Part shown: positions 63,876-64,000 of the stretch, one piece after another
How positions within the stretch are numbered: position 1 is the first letter of the stretch
How the letters are laid out: each line of letters starts with the position of its first letter
Translations under genes and position numbers: made by a program
Assembly: GCA_021792615.1 (NCBI GenBank)
Contig: JAJYUJ010000012.1
Span: forward strand, 1 to 64,000
Length of the DNA stretch: 64,000 bases
Direction of reading: 5' to 3'
Source of the DNA: a bacterium
GTDB taxonomy: Bacteria > JAMCPX01
Notes under the pieces: generated by a model
Told to the model about the DNA's origin: nothing
The model's database searches: none
The model's input: the letters and a program-made list of their open reading frames with translations, nothing else

Positions 63876-64000
63876 ATGTATACGTTAGTACTTCTGGTAC
63901 ATATCATGGTTGCCGTAGCGATTGTTATGGTGGTTTTGTTACAGGTGGGCAAAGGTTCGGGTATGGGAGCCGCGTTCGGGGGATCCAGTGAAAGTTTCTT
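63876..64000 (+). CDS. secG: Preprotein translocase subunit SecG, partial
   Basis: The first 41 codons are visible before the window ends: MYTLVLLVHIMVAVAIVMVV, then LLQVGKGSGMGAAFGGSSES. This is the first SecG helix and the conserved LLQxGKGxGxGAAFGG loop. GGGAGAG lies 6 bases before the ATG, and the gene starts 1 base after tpiA; gap-pgk-tpiA-secG is a common order. The second helix lies beyond the window. Confidence 0.9.
   Translation, partial: MYTLVLLVHIMVAVAIVMVVLLQVGKGSGMGAAFGGSSESF

Overview
The window reads as one contiguous chromosomal segment of a Gram-negative, probably anaerobic bacterium of delta-proteobacterial (Desulfobacterota-like) type. The grounds are gene order and gene content: parA-parB-bactofilin, followed by ispE-spoVG-tRNA(Gln)-prs-rplY-pth-ychF; a separate F0 operon (atpZ-atpI-atpB-atpE) with no F1 genes beside it; gap-pgk-tpiA-secG; an eukaryote-type citrate synthase; an NtrC-type two-component pair; and LPS-heptose and O-antigen-type functions. 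No marker in the window fixes genus or species, so the placement is inference. I see no prophage, insertion sequence with a transposase, CRISPR array or rRNA.

Layout. 0-2 kb: F0 ATP synthase genes (minus strand). 2.5-8.7 kb: UvrD/PcrA-type helicase, SurA/PpiC-like chaperone, HtpX-like protease, LemA and a DksA/TraR zinc-finger protein (all minus). 8.7-11.4 kb: a long polytopic O-antigen-ligase-like/TPR fusion (plus). 11.5-16.3 kb: a small DUF4258/DUF2283 pair, a 907-residue lipoprotein-like surface protein, a 63-residue peptide resembling a RiPP precursor, and GmhB. 16.5-19.1 kb: a two-domain M16 peptidase. 20.2-28.9 kb: cinA C-domain, a GGQ release-factor-like protein, then the housekeeping parA-to-ychF run and an alpha/beta hydrolase. 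28.8-32.4 kb: pyruvate kinase, PP2C phosphatase, TldE/PmbA. 33-36 kb: NtrC-type regulator and a GAF-PAS kinase with a cysteine-rich tail. 36.4-38.4 kb: two Opp/Dpp-type permeases. 38.6-44.4 kb: cold-shock protein, aldo/keto reductase and a kinase-DUF192-TPR-PEGA operon. 44.6-49.3 kb: a small Cys-rich protein, thiolase, HMG-CoA-synthase-like/DUF35 fusion, and divergent citrate synthase. 49.6-55.5 kb: FeoB, two ArsA-type ATPases, MurJ. 55.5-60.9 kb: exported protein, GalU, TtcA-like, MFS exporter, esterase, UspA. 60.9-64 kb: gap, pgk, tpiA and the start of secG.

The most striking non-coding feature is a family of mosaic, GC-rich palindromic modules interleaved with AT-rich runs of the type AAAGATT. 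It fills at least ten gaps between 0 and 33 kb and I see none from 33.1 to 64 kb. One copy supplies the stop codon of the O-antigen-ligase-like gene, and a similar stretch seems to lie in frame inside the same gene. Other points for a second look: an HMG-CoA-synthase-like protein that has Leu where the catalytic Cys is expected, fused to DUF35 and paired with a thiolase; a histidine kinase with an eight-cysteine tail; tandem ArsA ATPases of which only one keeps the signature lysine; a mirror-symmetric divergent promoter before the citrate synthase; a Fur-box-like site on the feoB promoter; an F0 c-subunit with Na+-type ligands; and an orphan RiPP-like peptide.
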